From Akkermansia muciniphila (lineage in GTDB: Bacteria > Verrucomicrobiota > Verrucomicrobiia > Verrucomicrobiales > Akkermansiaceae): DNA of 64,000 bases. Each line of letters starts with the position of its first letter. Position 1 is the stretch's first letter. The position numbers and the translations under genes are program-made. Positions 7,766 to 16,429 of the stretch are shown here, piece after piece. The stretch is taken from positions 1-64,000 of the forward strand of contig CAMCIC010000009.1 of the NCBI GenBank assembly GCA_945874895.1. The letters are read 5' to 3'. The notes beneath the pieces were generated by a model. That model had not been told where the DNA came from. It made no database searches and saw only the letters and a program-made list of their open reading frames with translations.

Positions 7766-9493
7766 ATGCTCCGTCTTTGCTTTTGCCTACTGTTCTGCAC
7801 ACGCGTCAGTGCAGTGGATCATGGACCATTCGTTCAGTGGTATCATGACCCATGTCACGAAGCGGAGATTCGTTGGATCGATCGCGCGCAGTCTTCCTCG
7901 TCTCCCGCCGTCTGGACTCTGGGCGTGGCGGGCTTCGGTTATGGCGATAATGACGACAAGACCGTGCTTCATGGAATGAAAGATCGCTACACCAGCATCG
8001 CATTGCGCAAAAAAATCGCTTTTTCGCGAGGATCGGCAGACGATGAATTGGTTGCAGAGATCCTTTACGACGACGGCTTTGTTTTGTTCATCGATGGCAA
8101 GGAAGTGATGCGGAAAAATGCCGTGGGTCGTGATGAAACGATCAAGGGGGCGGGCTCTCACGAGGCGGAGCAATGGGAACGCTTCACACTGGGAAAAGCC
8201 GCCGAGTTGATCAAGGAAGGCAGCATCGTGGCGGTCCAGGTCGTGAATGACAAACCCAGCAGCAGCGACTTGTCGTTTCACATGAGCTTGACTCGACAAG
8301 GAAAAGAAACGACGCCACTGATCCGGCGCCATGACACATGGCAATATCTGGCGGACAAGGCCGCCACGGGTTCGTGGAAGACGGAATGGATGGATCTAAA
8401 ACCGGCTCCTGCAGCGGGTGGTAAAACCTATTCCTTGGGTTATCGCGTCGCAGATCAAAGCGAGTGGCAGTGGATTCGTTCTGATTCGCATCCGTTCGCT
8501 CGCAGCACGAGTCGGGTTCATGCGGTTTCCCTCAGCGGTCTCAAGGCGGACACTCGTTACGAATTTGTCATTCGCAACGATTCCGATCGGAGCTTGCAAG
8601 GTCCTTATTTTATGGTTACCGCGCCAGACACATTTCGGAGGATGCATTTTGTCATTGGCGGCGACATGTATCATTCTCGCGTTCTTTTGGATGCGATGAA
8701 TCGTCGCGCTGGAGCCGAGGACCCTCTGTTTGCAGCCTTGATTGGCGATCTCGCCTATGCCAATGACGAGCACACGGGACGTTGGTATGATTGGATTGAT
8801 TCATGGGTCGCTCATGCCAAAGCTCCCGATGGTCGGTTGATCCCGATGGTGGTTGGCATGGGCAATCATGAAGTGCTGGGCAATGGATTTTATCCTGAGA
8901 AAAAAACGCCTGGTCCGGAAAAGTCGACTCAATTTTACAGCCTTTTTCGCATGGGGCGCGAGGAGGGGCGTCCTGTTTCCTACTACCATCTCGATTTCGG
9001 CAACTACCTGAGTCTGGTGCTATTGGATTCTGGGCACACGCAGCGCATTTCCGAGCAGGTGGCATTTTTGCGCGCATCGCTCGACCAGCGACGCGACGTG
9101 CCATTTGTTTTCGCCGCCTATCACCGACCTGCGTGGGGCACGGGTGTGAAAGAGGATGCCGTGGATATCCAGCAGAAATGGTGTCCCTTGTTCGAGTCGT
9201 TGGGTGTGGAAGCTGTTTTCGAGCATGATCACCATTGCTACAAACGGACCTGGCCGATCAGGAGCGGGCGGCGCGATGATGAGAATGGCATTCCTTACCT
9301 GGGCGACGGTGCTTGGGGAGTGGCGGTGCGTAAACCGGAGGAGGGCGATCCAGCAAAACGCCCGTGGATCGCAGAGCAAGCTGCCATCAATCACCTGTTC
9401 CGCGTTACTTTGCGTGAAAATGATTTCCACTGCGAAGCGAAAACAGCGGAGGGCAAGGTCTTTGATCAGGCCACGTATCCGAAACGCCCGTGA
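7766..9493 (+). CDS. Secreted purple-acid-phosphatase-type metallophosphoesterase
   Basis: This 575-residue protein has a signal peptide (LLFCTRVSA), an N-terminal beta-sandwich and fibronectin-III-like region (to about 280), and a metallophosphoesterase domain. The five metal-ligand blocks can be seen: GGDMY (about 295), GDLAYAND (about 326, with the Tyr typical of purple acid phosphatases), GNHE (about 366), AAYHRP (about 450) and EHDHHCYKRT (about 486). The last block is normally GHxHxYER, so the Gly before the first His is Glu here, but the metal-binding His residues are kept. Likely role: hydrolysis of phosphate esters outside the inner membrane. It follows the OprP-like porin gene, which suggests a link to phosphate scavenging. 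Confidence 0.85.
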   Translation: MLRLCFCLLFCTRVSAVDHGPFVQWYHDPCHEAEIRWIDRAQSSSSPAVWTLGVAGFGYGDNDDKTVLHGMKDRYTSIALRKKIAFSRGSADDELVAEILYDDGFVLFIDGKEVMRKNAVGRDETIKGAGSHEAEQWERFTLGKAAELIKEGSIVAVQVVNDKPSSSDLSFHMSLTRQGKETTPLIRRHDTWQYLADKAATGSWKTEWMDLKPAPAAGGKTYSLGYRVADQSEWQWIRSDSHPFARSTSRVHAVSLSGLKADTRYEFVIRNDSDRSLQGPYFMVTAPDTFRRMHFVIGGDMYHSRVLLDAMNRRAGAEDPLFAALIGDLAYANDEHTGRWYDWIDSWVAHAKAPDGRLIPMVVGMGNHEVLGNGFYPEKKTPGPEKSTQFYSLFRMGREEGRPVSYYHLDFGNYLSLVLLDSGHTQRISEQVAFLRASLDQRRDVPFVFAAYHRPAWGTGVKEDAVDIQQKWCPLFESLGVEAVFEHDHHCYKRTWPIRSGRRDDENGIPYLGDGAWGVAVRKPEEGDPAKRPWIAEQAAINHLFRVTLRENDFHCEAKTAEGKVFDQATYPKRP

Positions 9494-9575
9494 TCTTGGA
9501 TGATGCTTGTTCCGGCAGGCGTGGCGGAGTGGGCTTCGTCATTGACAGATGCCAGCACTTGCACAGGATGGCGCC

Positions 9576-10253
9576 ATGATGAAACACATGCTTTTGCTGG
9601 CAGTGGCCTTCTGGGTCACGGGAGATGCGTCGGTTGAGGCTCAGCAGGCATTGTCCTCGGAACTGCCGAGGATTCTGCTGATTGGGGATTCGATTTCCGA
9701 AGGTTACCAAGCTCAGGTGAAAAAGGCATTCGAGGGTCGGGCTGTGGTTGTGAAAAACCAGGGCAATGCCGAGTGGTCAGGAACGGGCGTGAAAAAAATC
9801 GATAGCTACTTGGGCGATACGAAGTGGGACATCATTCATTTCAACTGGGGCTTGTGGGACATCTACGGATGGGAGTATGACGCGGAAGATCGCGCGCCAG
9901 AAGCCTATGCGAAACGACTCGACACTCTGGTGACTCGAATGAAGCAAACCGGCGCCAAGTTGATCTGGGCTACCACCACCCCAGTGTGTCGAGAACCTGA
10001 AAAGACCATGAGCAAACGTTTTCATAAAACAGTCATCGTTTCGCCCGAACAGCAGCGGAAGTATGCCGATGCGGCACGGGTGATCATGGAAAAACACGGC
10101 GTGACCATCAACGATCTCTATGCTCATATTGTGCCTACTCTTGCTCAACACGGAGTGGCACCCAATGATGTGCATTTTCATGCGGCTGGCAGTGCCCGCT
10201 TGGCCCAAAAAGTGATTTCTGCCCTCGATGAGGCATTGAAGTCCCTCCACTAA
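9576..10253 (+). CDS. Secreted SGNH/GDSL hydrolase
   Basis: A 225-residue esterase-type protein. After a signal peptide (cleavage near SVEAQ) the nucleophile block GDSIS is at about residue 37, the block III Asn lies in HFNWGLWD, and the block V Asp-His pair lies in DVHFHAAG. These define the SGNH fold used by carbohydrate and lipid esterases; the exact substrate is open, and a sugar O-acetylesterase is plausible. I chose the ATG at 9576 over 9549 because AGGA at 9565-9568 is 7 bases upstream and the signal peptide starts there. It is one of few genes here with a recognisable ribosome binding site. The short GC hairpin around its stop codon (10243-10256), followed by five T, may end transcription. 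Confidence 0.85.
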   Translation: MMKHMLLLAVAFWVTGDASVEAQQALSSELPRILLIGDSISEGYQAQVKKAFEGRAVVVKNQGNAEWSGTGVKKIDSYLGDTKWDIIHFNWGLWDIYGWEYDAEDRAPEAYAKRLDTLVTRMKQTGAKLIWATTTPVCREPEKTMSKRFHKTVIVSPEQQRKYADAARVIMEKHGVTINDLYAHIVPTLAQHGVAPNDVHFHAAGSARLAQKVISALDEALKSLH

Positions 10254-10401
10254 GGGGTTTTTGTTGATTTTTCCTCTGAATGTCGGGTTTTTTGCGCATT
10301 TCGGGAAATTTGTGCTTGCCGCGTGAAAGATCGACCGCTATTCGCTCGAGGTCGTTTTTGTGTGGTCACATCAGCGCTTTCTCTCCCAACAATCGATACG
10401 C

Positions 10402-11046
10402 ATGCGAAAATTTCTTTTCTTCACCGGTTCAGCCTTGATGGTGGCCTTTGCCCTGAGCAGCTGTTCCAGCGGTTTGAAAATCGTAGACGTGACATCGTCG
10501 CGCGTTTTCAACTTCGTCAAGGTGGAGCCTATTGTCACGGCCGCGCCCTCACCCCATCTTCTTGCCGCAGCGCAGAGTAAGCCGAAAGATCGCCACAATA
10601 TGCCGGTCTACACCTTCGGTGAGCGCAACCGCGTGGTTCGCACGACCGCCTACACTTGCTCGGAATCCGACCACTTGCAGTATGGTTCATCGAACGCGAT
10701 GGGCACGACTCTCAAGTATACCAATCGCGTGCGTTCGGCGGCAGCGGATTGGTCGTTCTACCCCTTGGGCACAGTGTTCAAAATCAAGGGACAATCGCAA
10801 TTGTATGTGGTGGATGACTATGGCTCGGCTCTGACCGGCGCGGGAACCATTGACATTTACCAACCCACACAGGAATGGATGAATGCCTGGGGGCGTCGCA
10901 ACGTCGAGATCGTCGTCATGAAGTGGGGCTCGTTCGAGTTGAGTGCCGATGTCCTTTCAAAGCGCACCAAGTATCCTCACTGCCGTCAGATGTTCGCGAA
11001 CATTCAGCGCATGCGCGGCCTGACGGCTTCGACGGCGATGCGCTGA
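10402..11046 (+). CDS. 3D-domain (MltA-like double-psi beta-barrel) lipoprotein
   Basis: The 214-residue product begins with a lipoprotein signal peptide with lipobox LSSC, so Cys at about residue 21 should be lipidated. The C-terminal half matches the 3D domain: TAYTCSESDH near the front, then YPLGTVFKI, YVVDDYGSAL, TIDIY and a final stretch VEIVVMKWG, with the Asp residues that give the family its name. The fold is shared with lytic transglycosylase MltA and with YuiC/resuscitation factors, so peptidoglycan cleavage is the likely activity. The ATG at 10402 is preferred to 10360 because it gives the classic lipoprotein leader. The gene converges on the rhomboid gene, with 21 bases between their stops. 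Confidence 0.82.
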   Translation: MRKFLFFTGSALMVAFALSSCSSGLKIVDVTSSRVFNFVKVEPIVTAAPSPHLLAAAQSKPKDRHNMPVYTFGERNRVVRTTAYTCSESDHLQYGSSNAMGTTLKYTNRVRSAAADWSFYPLGTVFKIKGQSQLYVVDDYGSALTGAGTIDIYQPTQEWMNAWGRRNVEIVVMKWGSFELSADVLSKRTKYPHCRQMFANIQRMRGLTASTAMR

Positions 11047-11067
11047 TTGCGATTCATTTTGCCGATG

Positions 11068-11961
11068 CTAGTCGGGGAGATGTTCTTTGCAGTATTCCTC
11101 GCCGTCTGACATGTGGACGTAGAATTCGAGATCTGGGTCATCGTGCTCGGTGCGCTGGCATACTTTGCAATGATGCAAATGATCGGCGCTCTTGCGCAGC
11201 GCGTTGCGGAATTGTTGTTTGCGCTGGATGTTTGCCCAAGCACCGCCCATCAGGGCATTGACCATGCCCACCAGTCCTCCGCTGGCAAAGCCGACAAGGT
11301 GCGCCGTATTCGCCACGGGGCCCATCATGCCGGTGAAACAAACCACCAACCAGATTAGCAACATGGCGGCCGTTTGGGGATGGATGACGAACCCTGGGTT
11401 CGGGTGGAGCTTGGAACGTGCGAGCAAAAAGCCAAATAATCCGTAGTTCACTCCTGACATCCCACCGAAATTTGGGCCGCTGACGAATGCTTGCGCGACG
11501 TTTGACAAAAGGGCCGTGAACAGCACAAGTGCCAAGAAAGGCCAGGAGCGGAAGCGACTCTCGATGAGTAGGCCGAACTGCCACAGCCACATCATGTTGA
11601 AGACGACGTGGAGCACGCCAAAGTGCAGGAATATCGGAGTGAAAGACCGCCATACCTGACCTTGGGCGATATCGCGCTGGGGATTTTTCCGCATTTGTTC
11701 GATCATTTGATGGCGTTGTATGATTTCCTCCTCGGGGATTTCATCCAACGTTTCGATTTCCTCCTCAGTAAACATCACCTGCTCAAATTCCAGCTGCGAT
11801 GCGAAGAAAAGCCCATCGACTTTTGATCCGTCCTTACCAAAATGACTGATTCCTGCCACTACGATACTCACTGCCATCAATACCAAGGTGACATAGCCAT
11901 AGCGCAGGGCATCCTGCCATGGGCGGCGTGGGGAACGTGACGATCGGTGAAATGGGTTCAT
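11068..11961 (-). CDS. Rhomboid-family intramembrane serine protease with a C-terminal Cys/His motif
   Basis: The protein has 297 residues and about six membrane spans. The catalytic Ser lies in GMSGVNYGL (about residue 168) and the catalytic His in NTAHLVGFASG; HFGVLHVVFNMMWLWQFG is the conserved second span. Between the first and second spans is a charged loop rich in Glu (about 58-98). The C-terminus after the last span holds HHCKVCQRTEH and a final EEYCKEH, a CxxC...CxxH spacing like a small zinc-binding tail, which is uncommon in rhomboids. It should cut membrane-anchored substrates in the inner membrane. It is divergent from gcvT, with 78 bases between the two starts. Confidence 0.88.
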   Translation of the reverse strand: MNPFHRSSRSPRRPWQDALRYGYVTLVLMAVSIVVAGISHFGKDGSKVDGLFFASQLEFEQVMFTEEEIETLDEIPEEEIIQRHQMIEQMRKNPQRDIAQGQVWRSFTPIFLHFGVLHVVFNMMWLWQFGLLIESRFRSWPFLALVLFTALLSNVAQAFVSGPNFGGMSGVNYGLFGFLLARSKLHPNPGFVIHPQTAAMLLIWLVVCFTGMMGPVANTAHLVGFASGGLVGMVNALMGGAWANIQRKQQFRNALRKSADHLHHCKVCQRTEHDDPDLEFYVHMSDGEEYCKEHLPD

Positions 11962-12001
11962 GGAATTTGATGCTTCGCCGTTTTATCCGAAGCGATGGGA
12001 G

Positions 12002-12031
12002 TTGACAAGCCGGTAGCGCGTGCCATTTTCT
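12002..12031 (+). promoter_or_regulatory. Possible gcvT promoter
   Basis: TTGACA at 12002-12007 is a perfect -35 hexamer. The best -10 candidate at 17-18 bases spacing is T-rich (TTTTCT at 12026-12031), which is weak. Transcription would begin about 2-3 bases before the gcvT ATG. No glycine riboswitch was recognised in this 78-base interval. Confidence 0.3.
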
Positions 12032-12039
12032 GCGTCGAA

Positions 12040-13137
12040 ATGTCAGACAATTTGCTCCACACCCCGCTGGAATCTGTACACGTCGAGCTGGGTGCCAAGA
12101 TGGTGCCATTTGGTGGATGGTACATGCCGGTGCAATACAGTTCCATTCTTGATGAACATGCGGCCGTGCGGCAGCAAGTAGGTGTTTTTGACATTTCTCA
12201 CATGGGTCAAATCGTAGTTGCGGGAGTGGGTGCGGAAGCCTGGCTCAACCGTATGCTTCCGAACAATGTGGCCGCACTTGCGCCGGGGCAAGGGCAATAC
12301 GGTTTCATTCTTAACGAGCGTGGTGGCGTGATCGATGATTTGATCATCTATCGGGAAGCCGCAGATCGTTTTTTTGCGGTGGTGAATGCTTCACGCATCG
12401 AGCAGGATTTCTTCTGGCTGGCGCAACATCAACCGGAGGATGTGACTTTGGCAAACGAGAGTGAATTGTGGGCTGGGTTGGCGGTGCAAGGTCCGCTGTC
12501 CGCGGCTGTGTTCGCGCGATTGTTTGACGGTGTCAGTTTGCCGCCGCGCAACGGCATCCTCCGTTTTACTCATAAGGGGGAGGATTTTGTGGTGTGTCGT
12601 ACAGGATACACCGGCGAGGATGGGTATGAGTTTTTTAGCTCTGCCTCTACAGGGGCTTCATGGATGAAGGCATTTGTTGCCGCAGGTGCCAAACCTTGTG
12701 GCCTCGGTGCGCGCGATAGCCTGCGCTTGGAAATGGGCTACCCGCTGAATGGCAGTGATCTCTCCGAAGAACATACCCCGCTCGAAGCAGGGTTGGGAAT
12801 TTTTGTAGATTTGGAAAAGGGAGATTTTATGGGCCGTGAGGTCTTGGCTACCCAAAAAGCCGGAGGCCTCACACGCAAGCTCGTCGGTTTGCAGTATCTG
12901 GAGAAAGGTGCTCCACCTCGTGCCCACTACACCGTAGAAACGACCGAGGGCCAATCGATTGGCGAACTCTCCAGCGGAGTGCTCTCTCCCAGCCTGATGA
13001 CGGGAATCGGCATGGCTTATCTGCCCATCGCATGGACCAAACTCGGCACCATCGTGAACATCGATGTGCGCGGTCGGAAATTTTCCGCCAAGGTCGTCAA
13101 AAAACCATTTTACAAACCTGCTGCTCCGACATCATAA
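12040..13137 (+). CDS. gcvT: Glycine cleavage system T protein (aminomethyltransferase)
   Basis: At 365 residues this is normal GcvT size. It transfers the methylene group from the aminomethyl-lipoyl H protein to tetrahydrofolate and releases ammonia. Recognisable segments are PFGGWYMPVQY near the N-terminus, DISHMGQ, RTGYTGEDGYE in the middle, GLGARDSLRLEMGYPL, and the C-terminal barrel domain with LSPSLMTGIGMAYL. The ATG at 12040 matches the usual N-terminus (LLHTPLESVHVELGAKM); the upstream ATG at 11995 would add 15 unrelated residues. gcvH follows 11 bases downstream. The P subunit gene is not in the window. Confidence 0.95.
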   Translation: MSDNLLHTPLESVHVELGAKMVPFGGWYMPVQYSSILDEHAAVRQQVGVFDISHMGQIVVAGVGAEAWLNRMLPNNVAALAPGQGQYGFILNERGGVIDDLIIYREAADRFFAVVNASRIEQDFFWLAQHQPEDVTLANESELWAGLAVQGPLSAAVFARLFDGVSLPPRNGILRFTHKGEDFVVCRTGYTGEDGYEFFSSASTGASWMKAFVAAGAKPCGLGARDSLRLEMGYPLNGSDLSEEHTPLEAGLGIFVDLEKGDFMGREVLATQKAGGLTRKLVGLQYLEKGAPPRAHYTVETTEGQSIGELSSGVLSPSLMTGIGMAYLPIAWTKLGTIVNIDVRGRKFSAKVVKKPFYKPAAPTS

Positions 13138-13148
13138 CCATTTCACAC

Positions 13149-13526
13149 ATGAACACTCCGAACGATCTCCGCTACAATTCCTCTCACGAATGGGTGCGCT
13201 TGGAAGGCGACATCGCCACCGTGGGCATCACCGATCACGCCCAAGCCGAACTCACCGACGTGGTGTTTGTGGAGCTTCCTGCAGTGGGCCGTCAAGTGGA
13301 CCTGGGTGATCCCACCGCCGTGGTGGAATCCGTGAAGGCCGCCAGTGACATTTACGCTCCCATTTCTGGTGAAGTCGTGGAAGGCAATCCCGATGTGGAA
13401 GCTGACCCCTCATTGGTCAACACCGATCCCTACGGCAAAGGCTGGATTTTCAAAATGCGCGTCAAGGACGTGGCCGCCGTCGAGAAATTGATGGATGCTG
13501 CTGCTTATGCTGCGATGATTTCCTGA
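13149..13526 (+). CDS. gcvH: Glycine cleavage system H protein
   Basis: The 125-residue lipoyl carrier protein shuttles the aminomethyl group between P, T and L proteins. The lipoylation Lys is in VESVKAASD (about residue 63). Flanking signatures are HEWVRLEGD at the N-terminus, GITDHAQAELTDVVFVELP and NPDVEADPSLVN. The ATG at 13149 gives the usual N-terminus; the longer frame overlaps gcvT. It is co-transcribed with gcvT. No ribosome binding site is seen in the leader ACCATTTCACAC. Confidence 0.96.
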   Translation: MNTPNDLRYNSSHEWVRLEGDIATVGITDHAQAELTDVVFVELPAVGRQVDLGDPTAVVESVKAASDIYAPISGEVVEGNPDVEADPSLVNTDPYGKGWIFKMRVKDVAAVEKLMDAAAYAAMIS

Positions 13527-13664
13527 GTGGTGGATCGGAGCGCGGAATTCAATCCGCTAAGTCGCATCAAGGCGAGTCATCGTGTTGTTTGACAGAATTT
13601 CCGAATTTTCATAACGCAAACAAACACCCCCTCCAACCAACGCGAAATTTTCCCGCCTCCTCTG

Positions 13665-13693
13665 TTGCGTTGTTTGTTGATCTGTCGCATAGT
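13665..13693 (+). promoter_or_regulatory. Predicted leaderless promoter of nadK
   Basis: TTGCGT (13665-13670) and CATAGT (13688-13693) are separated by 17 bases. The -10 ends exactly 6 bases before the GTG at 13700, so transcription should begin on the start codon. This supports the GTG over the upstream ATG at 13589. Confidence 0.45.
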
Positions 13694-13699
13694 GACCTC

Positions 13700-14551
13700 G
13701 TGAAAGTCGGTATCTTGGTCAACGAGCGAAAAGCGGATGCACGTGAGGCAGTGCGCGGTTTGCGCGATGTGCTGCAATCGCGCGGGATCGAGGTTTTGCT
13801 TCATCATCAGGCGGCGGCTTTGGTCGAGGAATCCGCATCCTACGATGCCCACGAACTGGCAACGGAATCCGATGTGATCGCCGTGCTCGGCGGTGATGGC
13901 ACAATGCTCGCGGCGATGGAGAAGCTGGGCAATACGGAAAAACCCGTGGCGGGCATCAACATCGGCACGCTAGGGTTTCTCACGAGTTGCACGGAAAACG
14001 AACTGGAATTGTTTGCCGATGCGCTGGTGAGTGGCGATTACCGCACGAGCGAGCGAACCTTGTTGCACTCGGTGATCTGCCATGCGGATGGCACACAGCA
14101 GGAATTTCTCGCCCTCAACGAAGTGGTGCTGGCGCGTGGACAAACGGGTAAGCTGGTGAATCTCTGCGCCCGCATCAATGGCGAGATGCTAAATCACTAT
14201 CGTGCGGATGGTTTGATCGTCAGCACCCCCACTGGCTCCACGGCCTACAATCTCTCGGCAGGCGGTCCACTCATTAGCCCAGACGCTCGGGTGTTTGTCA
14301 TCACTCCCATTTGCCCCCATTCCCTCAGCTATCGTTCGCTCGTGGTGAATGATGATTCGCAAGTGGAAATCATTCCGGAAGGTTCGGCCGAGGAGCCGAT
14401 GTTTTTCACCGTGGACGGGCGCGATATCGTGCAAATTTCCATGGGCAGTCGCATTCGAGTAAGCAAGTTGGCACGATCATTTCATCTCTTGCGGCTCAAG
14501 AACCGCTCCTTCTACGAGGCGCTGCGCCAGAAGCTCGGCTGGCGCGGGTAA
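13700..14551 (+). CDS. nadK: NAD kinase
   Basis: This enzyme phosphorylates NAD to NADP in the cytoplasm. The diagnostic motifs are GGDGTML (nucleotide binding), NIGTLGFLT, LNEVVLARG and DGLIVSTPTGSTAYNLSAGG. From the GTG at 13700 the protein is 283 residues and begins VKVGILVNERK, the normal beta-strand start of the family. A longer reading from ATG 13589 adds 37 residues that do not look like an NAD kinase N-terminus. The gene stands alone between gcvH and pepP, each with its own apparent promoter region. Confidence 0.95.
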   Translation: MKVGILVNERKADAREAVRGLRDVLQSRGIEVLLHHQAAALVEESASYDAHELATESDVIAVLGGDGTMLAAMEKLGNTEKPVAGINIGTLGFLTSCTENELELFADALVSGDYRTSERTLLHSVICHADGTQQEFLALNEVVLARGQTGKLVNLCARINGEMLNHYRADGLIVSTPTGSTAYNLSAGGPLISPDARVFVITPICPHSLSYRSLVVNDDSQVEIIPEGSAEEPMFFTVDGRDIVQISMGSRIRVSKLARSFHLLRLKNRSFYEALRQKLGWRG

Positions 14552-14611
14552 TTTCATCCTGCCCTCACATTTCGTTTGGAGTTTGATCCGCTCTTTGCTT
14601 GGATCATACGC

Positions 14612-15901
14612 ATGCGTTACAAGGCCATCGACCCACAGCTTTTCATTCGCAATCGTGAAAAATTGCGCGCCCTGCTGCCACCCGATAGCATGGTCATCGT
14701 GGTATCAAACGATGTCTATCCGACCAATGCGGATGGCACCATGCCCTTCAAACAGAATGCCGATTTGTTTTATCTCTGTGGCGTGGATCAGGAGGACACC
14801 GCATTGATGTTATTTCCCGATGCCAAAGATCCGAAGCAGCGGGAAATTCTTTTTGTCAAGGAAACCAGCGAGCACATTGCGATCTGGGAAGGTGCCAAAT
14901 TAACGAAGGAGGAAGCTCGCGCCGCCACCGGTATGGATCGCATCGAGTGGATTGCCTCTTTCGAGGGGATGCTCCAGCAAATGATTCCTCAGGCGAGCAA
15001 CATTTTTTTCACCACCAACGAATATCTCCGCGCGCATCCCGTGGTAGAGACGGCGAATGATCGATTGATCAAAACCTGCCGCCAGCGGTTCCCGTTGCAT
15101 CGCTTTGAGCGTCTGGCCCCGCTGATGCATCAGCTGCGGATCAACAAAGAGCCGCAGGAAATCGCCATCATGCAACAGGCCTGTGACATCACCGAGGCGG
15201 GCTTTCGGCGACTGCTATCGTTCGTCAAACCCGGCGTGGGAGAATGGGAAGTGGAGGCCGAGCTCTTGCATGAATTCGTTCGTCGTGGTTCGCGTGGATT
15301 CGCGTATCAACCCATCATTGGTTCGGGGAAAAATGCCTGTGTGTTGCATTACATCAGCAATGATGCTGTGTGCCATGATGGCGATATGCTGCTTTTGGAT
15401 GTGGCGGCAGAATACGCTGGATGGAATTCTGATCTGACTCGCACCATTCCCGTGAACGGACGGTTCACCCCGCGTCAACGTGAGGTCTATAATGCCGTGC
15501 TCCGCGTGATGCGCGGCGCCAATGCCCTGCTTCGTCCCGGCAATACGCCCAACGAATACCAACAGCAAGTCATCGAGTTGATGGAAAAGGAGCTTGTCGA
15601 TCTCAAACTCATCGACGCCCAAGCTGCGAAGAATCAGGGGCCCGACAAATCGTTGGTGAAAAAATATTTTATGCACGGCACTTCGCATCACCTCGGACTG
15701 GATGTGCATGACGTCTTTCCGCCGCATCAACCGTTCGGCGTGGGCATGGTATTTACCATCGAGCCAGGCATATACATCCGCGAGGAGAACATGGGCATTC
15801 GTCTGGAAAACGATGTGATCATCGGCGAAAACGGCAACTTCGATCTGATGAGAAACATTCCACTCGAAGCGGATGAGATCGAGGATTTGATGAATCGCTG
15901 A
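14612..15901 (+). CDS. pepP: Xaa-Pro aminopeptidase (aminopeptidase P, M24B)
   Basis: The 429-residue enzyme removes N-terminal residues followed by proline. It has the N-terminal AMP_N domain (about 1-150, RNREKLRALLPPDS and FKQNADLFYLCGVDQ) and a pita-bread catalytic domain. The metal ligands are visible in LLLDVAAEYAGWNSDLTRT (two Asp), HGTSHHLGLDVHD (His), IEPGIYI (Glu) and IRLENDVII (Glu). The ATG at 14612 gives the standard MRYKAIDPQLFIRNR start, while 14576 would add 12 residues. It converges with the msrC-like gene. Confidence 0.94.
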   Translation: MRYKAIDPQLFIRNREKLRALLPPDSMVIVVSNDVYPTNADGTMPFKQNADLFYLCGVDQEDTALMLFPDAKDPKQREILFVKETSEHIAIWEGAKLTKEEARAATGMDRIEWIASFEGMLQQMIPQASNIFFTTNEYLRAHPVVETANDRLIKTCRQRFPLHRFERLAPLMHQLRINKEPQEIAIMQQACDITEAGFRRLLSFVKPGVGEWEVEAELLHEFVRRGSRGFAYQPIIGSGKNACVLHYISNDAVCHDGDMLLLDVAAEYAGWNSDLTRTIPVNGRFTPRQREVYNAVLRVMRGANALLRPGNTPNEYQQQVIELMEKELVDLKLIDAQAAKNQGPDKSLVKKYFMHGTSHHLGLDVHDVFPPHQPFGVGMVFTIEPGIYIREENMGIRLENDVIIGENGNFDLMRNIPLEADEIEDLMNR

Positions 15902-15907
15902 GAAATA

Positions 15908-16414
15908 TCAGCCGATCGCGAACTGGCGCGCCATGTCCTCGAGCATGGTTCGATCGCATTCATCGAATGCAGCTGCTTTTGTGGAATCCACATCTAGCAC
16001 GGCGACAACGACTCCCCGGCAATCATGCCAGGGTATCACGATTTCGCTAGCAGAACGCGCATCGCAAGCGATGTGGCCGGGGAAGGCGTGGACATCGGCC
16101 ACAACGATGGTCCGGTTTTCTGCCCATGACGTGCCGCATACGCCCTTGCCATGGCCAATGCGTAGGCAGGCCGGCGTTCCCTGATACGGGCCGACCCGCA
16201 ATTCGTCGTCACAGACTCGATAGAATCCGGTCCAGAAATAATGCGGCATGGTCTGATGCAGCACCGCTACCACACTGGACATGATGAGGGTGGCATCTGT
16301 TTCCCCAGATAGCATGGCTGTCAGGGCGTCAATCGCGTTCCGATAGAGATCACGCTTTTCCTCCGCGCAGGGAATCCTTCCTTTCACTACGGAAAATGTT
16401 TCGCCGTGGGACAT
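15908..16414 (-). CDS. msrC: GAF-domain free-methionine-(R)-sulfoxide reductase
   Basis: The 168-residue protein is a single GAF domain of the fRMsr type, which reduces free methionine-R-sulfoxide using active-site cysteines. The signature HYFWTGFYRV, GPYQGTPACLRI, GKGVCGTSW and FPGHIACDARSASEIVIP carries the three conserved Cys residues. It starts 15 bases after the stop of the OppD-like gene, so the two are probably one transcript, linking oxidised methionine repair with peptide uptake by position only. It overlaps no other gene. Confidence 0.88.
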   Translation of the reverse strand: MSHGETFSVVKGRIPCAEEKRDLYRNAIDALTAMLSGETDATLIMSSVVAVLHQTMPHYFWTGFYRVCDDELRVGPYQGTPACLRIGHGKGVCGTSWAENRTIVVADVHAFPGHIACDARSASEIVIPWHDCRGVVVAVLDVDSTKAAAFDECDRTMLEDMARQFAIG

Positions 16415-16429
16415 CGGATTTTCTAACGG

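Noticed and set aside
11962-12039. Glycine riboswitch before gcvT
   Set aside because: The interval is only 78 bases and has no tandem aptamer core; the perfect TTGACA suggests an ordinary promoter very close to the start.
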